NCBI GenBank assembly: GCA_025356655.1
Contig: JANXRW010000080.1
Coordinates: forward strand, 1-64,000
Direction: 5' to 3'
DNA: 64,000 bases
Origin: Betaproteobacteria bacterium
Lineage (GTDB): Bacteria > Pseudomonadota > Gammaproteobacteria > Burkholderiales > SHXO01
The notes beneath the pieces were generated by a model. That model made no database searches and was not told the origin of the DNA. It worked only from the letters and a program-made list of their open reading frames with translations. This document shows, one piece after another, positions 61,784 to 64,000 of the stretch (its first letter is position 1; every line of letters starts with the position of its first letter). A program made the position numbers and the translations under genes.

Positions 61784-63475
61784 CTAGAAGAGCAGGCCGG
61801 CCTTGCCACGCGGATCCGAGTACGCCTGGGCCTCGCCGGTGGCGCGGTCCCAGAACACAGCCTGCATGTTACCCCAGCGGCGACGGCCCACCTGAACCAC
61901 GTGGCCCTTGGCCTCCAGGGCGCGAACCCATTCCGGCCCAAACCCCTCCGGCTCGTACTCCACCCGGTCAGGCAGGAACTGGTGGTGAAAGCGCGGGGCG
62001 CTCACCACGCGCTCAAGCCCGTCCTTACCCCCGTCCACGAAATCCAGGATGCCGAGCAATACCATGCTAATGATGCGTGAGCCGCCTGGGGTGCCCAATA
62101 CCAGCACGCCGCGGGCGTCCTCCACGAAGGCCGGCGTCATGCTCGACAGCGGACGGCGGCCAGGCCCCACGAGGTTCGCCACCGACCCGGCCAGCCCGTA
62201 GGCATTGCGCGCGGTCGGATCGAGAGAAAAATCATCCATTTCGTTGTTCAGCAGAACCCCGGTGTCCCCAGCCAGAAGCACCGCCCCAAAGGGGAAGTTC
62301 ACGCTCAAGGTTGCCGCCACGCGGTTACCCTGAGCATCGACGACCGACAGATGGGTCGTGTTGTCGCCCTCGTGGAAAGTGGGGGCCGCGTCGAGTTGAG
62401 CACTCGGCGTGGCTCGGGCCAGGTCGACCGACGCCGCGCGTTGCTGGGCATAGTCCGCACGCGCCAGCCAGGCCGGCGGTTGCACAAAATCCGGGTCTCC
62501 CAGGTAGCGCGCCCGATCCTGATAGGCGCGGCGCAGCGCCTCGATCACTCGGTGGGCGCGCTCAGCCGGGGCGAGCGAGGCCACGGGAAAACGCTCCAGG
62601 ATCTGCAGCGCCTGCGCCAGGCTCAAGCCGCCCGCCGAGGGCAGACTCGCACAGGTGATCGAGGCCCCATGGTAGGTAAAATGCTGCGCTTCGCGCTCGC
62701 GCACTGCGTAGCTGGACAGGTCCGCCGCCTCCCACCAGCCGCCCGCTGCCCGCACCGCGTCGATCATCCGCTGCGCGCGCGGCCCCTGGTAAAAGCTCGG
62801 CGCGCCGGTCGCGGCCAGCGCCTCCAGGGTAGCGGCCAGTTCCGGCTGGTGCAGGCGCGCGCCCAGTTCGGGCACCCGCCCGTCGATCAGGAAGCGGGCC
62901 GCCAGGGTTGCGTCCGCGCGCAGCAGTTCCTGCCGAAAAGTAATCGCCGAGAGCAGACGTGCGTCCACCGGGAAGCCCTCGTGCGCGAGGCGCAGCGCCG
63001 GGCCGAGGCTGGTCGCCAAGGGCAACCGTCCGTAGCGCCGCGCCAAGTGGTCCAGGCCCGCAGGCAGTCCAGGAATAGCGGCGGCGCGCCCGCCCAGGAG
63101 CGATGCCTTGGGGTCCAGACTGCCGTCTGCGGCTCGGAAGCGCTCCGGGCGGGCAGCCATTGGCGCGGTCTCGCGTGCGTCGACCATGAGTTCCAAGCCG
63201 TCCGAGGCTCGGTGCAGTAGGAAGAACCCGCCGCCGCCCAGCCCCGAGGCATAGGGCTCCACCACGGCCAGCGCGGCACTGACCGCGACGGCTGCGTCGA
63301 AGGCGTTGCCGCCCTGTGCCAGGACCGCCTCGCCGGCAGCCGTAGCCAGCGGGTGGGCAGAAGCGACTGCAGCCGGGGCGGCGTGCGCTGGTGGCTGCGT
63401 CGTGGAGAGCAGAACCCAGGCCAGCAGCAGGGCCAGCAGGGGACCGGGCCGGTAGCGCGCCGGTGACGTGACCAT
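61784..63475 (-). CDS. ggt: Gamma-glutamyltranspeptidase
   Basis: Ggt cleaves gamma-glutamyl bonds of glutathione in the periplasm. The 563-residue precursor has a signal peptide (residues 1-34, RYRPGPLLALLLAWVLLSTT), AVASAHPLATAAGEAVLAQG, GGNAFDAAVAVSAALAVVEP, SGLGGGGFFLLHRASDG, and the self-cleavage site with the catalytic Thr in GDNTTHLSVVDAQGNRVAAT. The small subunit then holds LNNEMDDFSLDP, PLSSMTPAFVEDARGVLVLG and TPGGSRIISMVLLGILDFVD. I start at MVTSPARYR, with AGGAG eight bases upstream. It lies 47 bases from sorA. Confidence 0.94.
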   Translation of the reverse strand: MVTSPARYRPGPLLALLLAWVLLSTTQPPAHAAPAAVASAHPLATAAGEAVLAQGGNAFDAAVAVSAALAVVEPYASGLGGGGFFLLHRASDGLELMVDARETAPMAARPERFRAADGSLDPKASLLGGRAAAIPGLPAGLDHLARRYGRLPLATSLGPALRLAHEGFPVDARLLSAITFRQELLRADATLAARFLIDGRVPELGARLHQPELAATLEALAATGAPSFYQGPRAQRMIDAVRAAGGWWEAADLSSYAVREREAQHFTYHGASITCASLPSAGGLSLAQALQILERFPVASLAPAERAHRVIEALRRAYQDRARYLGDPDFVQPPAWLARADYAQQRAASVDLARATPSAQLDAAPTFHEGDNTTHLSVVDAQGNRVAATLSVNFPFGAVLLAGDTGVLLNNEMDDFSLDPTARNAYGLAGSVANLVGPGRRPLSSMTPAFVEDARGVLVLGTPGGSRIISMVLLGILDFVDGGKDGLERVVSAPRFHHQFLPDRVEYEPEGFGPEWVRALEAKGHVVQVGRRRWGNMQAVFWDRATGEAQAYSDPRGKAGLLF

Positions 63476-63494
63476 GGGTGATGCTCCTGAGCTA

Positions 63495-63530
63495 AAGAAC
63501 GAAAACGCCGGGCAGGGGGTCCACCCCGGC
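63495..63530 (-). terminator. Possible terminator of the RND pump operon
   Basis: On the minus strand, in the 102-base gap after the RND gene, GCCGGG (63525-63530) and CCCGGC (63507-63512) pair around a 12-base loop and are followed by GTTTTCGTTCTTT. The run is interrupted, so this is a moderate call. Because ggt lies downstream on the same strand, the same hairpin could lie in the ggt leader. Confidence 0.45.
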
Positions 63531-63577
63531 CTAACGCACACAACTCTATCACGAACCTCGTCGCCCGCTCCCTCGCA

Positions 63578-64000
63578 TCAGGCGGGCTTGCGCACCCGGA
63601 ACCAGGCGGCATAGAGCGCGGGCAGGAACAGCAAGGTGAGCACGGTGGCCACCAATAGCCCCCCCATGATGGCGACGGCCATGGGGCCCCAGAAATTACT
63701 TTGGCTCAGGGGAATCATGGCAAGGATCGCCGCCGCCGCAGTGAGCACGATGGGACGGAAGCGGCGCACCGTGGACTCGATGACCGCATCCCAGGGCGCA
63801 TGCCCCGCGGCGAGATCCTGATCGATCTGGTCCACCAGGATGATCGAGTTGCGCATGATCATGCCAAAGAGTGCGATGACGCCCAGCATGGCGACGAAAC
63901 CGAAAGGCACGTGCAGCACAAGCAGGAAGAGCGTCACTCCGATGAGCCCTAGCGGCGCAGTGAGTAGTACCAAGATGGTCTTTTGCATGCTCTGCAGGTG
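63578..64000 (-). CDS. RND efflux transporter, C-terminal part (runs off the window)
   Basis: The 140 visible residues are the end of an AcrB/CzcA-type inner-membrane RND pump. They show four membrane helices: LVLLTAPLGLIGVTLFLLVL, GFVAMLGVIALFGMIMRNSI, RFRPIVLTAAAAILAMIPLS, and VAIMGGLLVATVLTLLFLPA, with NSIILVDQIDQDLAAGHAPW between them. These are the closing segments of the hydrophobe/amphiphile or MdtB-like branch. The frame is open to the window edge, so the full gene (normally over 1,000 residues) and its membrane fusion partner lie beyond. The substrate cannot be told. Confidence 0.9.
   Translation of the reverse strand, partial: HLQSMQKTILVLLTAPLGLIGVTLFLLVLHVPFGFVAMLGVIALFGMIMRNSIILVDQIDQDLAAGHAPWDAVIESTVRRFRPIVLTAAAAILAMIPLSQSNFWGPMAVAIMGGLLVATVLTLLFLPALYAAWFRVRKPA

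Overview
This 64 kb window is GC-rich bacterial chromosome, almost fully coding, with no intergenic stretch above about 250 bases. Gene families and gene order point to a betaproteobacterium: the runs pyrG-kdsA-eno-ftsB, rpsB-tsf-pyrH-frr-uppS-cdsA-dxr-rseP-bamA-ompH-lpxD-fabZ-lpxA-lpxB-rnhB, and ndk-rlmN-pilF-rodZ-ispG-hisS-yfgM-bamB-der-hfq-hflX-hflK-hflC-hisZ-purA are the conserved core blocks of that class. A periplasmic sulfite dehydrogenase (sorAB) together with several molybdenum cofactor genes suggests a sulfur-oxidising or sulfite-tolerant lifestyle. That last point is inference from gene content only.

Layout. 0-0.2 kb: 3' end of a decayed IS66-family transposase with its terminal inverted repeat. 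0.25-4.3 kb: molybdopterin cluster (modE-like regulator, moaE, moaD on minus; a small membrane protein, moaA, moeA on plus). 4.3-10.3 kb: accessory genes (ExoV-like pyruvyl transferase, an OmpR/EnvZ pair, an unrecognised Ala/Ser-rich protein, malonyl-CoA synthetase, mobA). 10.3-19 kb: ftsB, eno, kdsA, pyrG, then ppsA with its regulator ppsR divergent, a CopD-like protein and rnhB. 19.2-20.5 kb: an MFS transporter on the plus strand splits the usual lpxB-rnhB adjacency. 20.5-34.3 kb: the long envelope, isoprenoid and translation superoperon, read leftwards from rpsB. 34.5-41 kb: tag, rlmB, rnr, a tRNA-Leu(CAG) with a clear promoter and terminator, purA, hisZ. 41-54 kb: the hfl/hfq/der/bamB/hisS/ispG/rodZ/pilF/rlmN/ndk block. 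54.1-57.8 kb: a SPOR-domain protein and a TRAP transporter (dctP-dctQ-dctM) whose binding-protein gene has a single in-frame amber codon. 57.9-63.5 kb: ggt, sorA, sorB, accA, tilS on the minus strand. The window ends in the C-terminal part of an RND efflux pump.

How the genes fit together. MoaA, MoaD, MoaE, MoeA and MobA make the molybdenum cofactor; SorA is the only molybdoenzyme seen here that would use it. BamA, BamB, the OmpH/Skp chaperone and RseP build and monitor the outer membrane; LpxA, LpxB, LpxD, KdsA and FabZ supply lipid A, Kdo and fatty acids; Dxr and IspG are steps of the MEP isoprenoid route that feeds UppS. PpsR controls PpsA. Most genes are ordinary core genes. The points most worth following are the amber codon in dctP, the sorAB-accA overlap, the unknown protein after envZ, the regulator made only of a ModE-type DNA-binding domain, and the inverted repeat beside the inserted MFS gene. 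I saw no clear candidate for an entirely new system.
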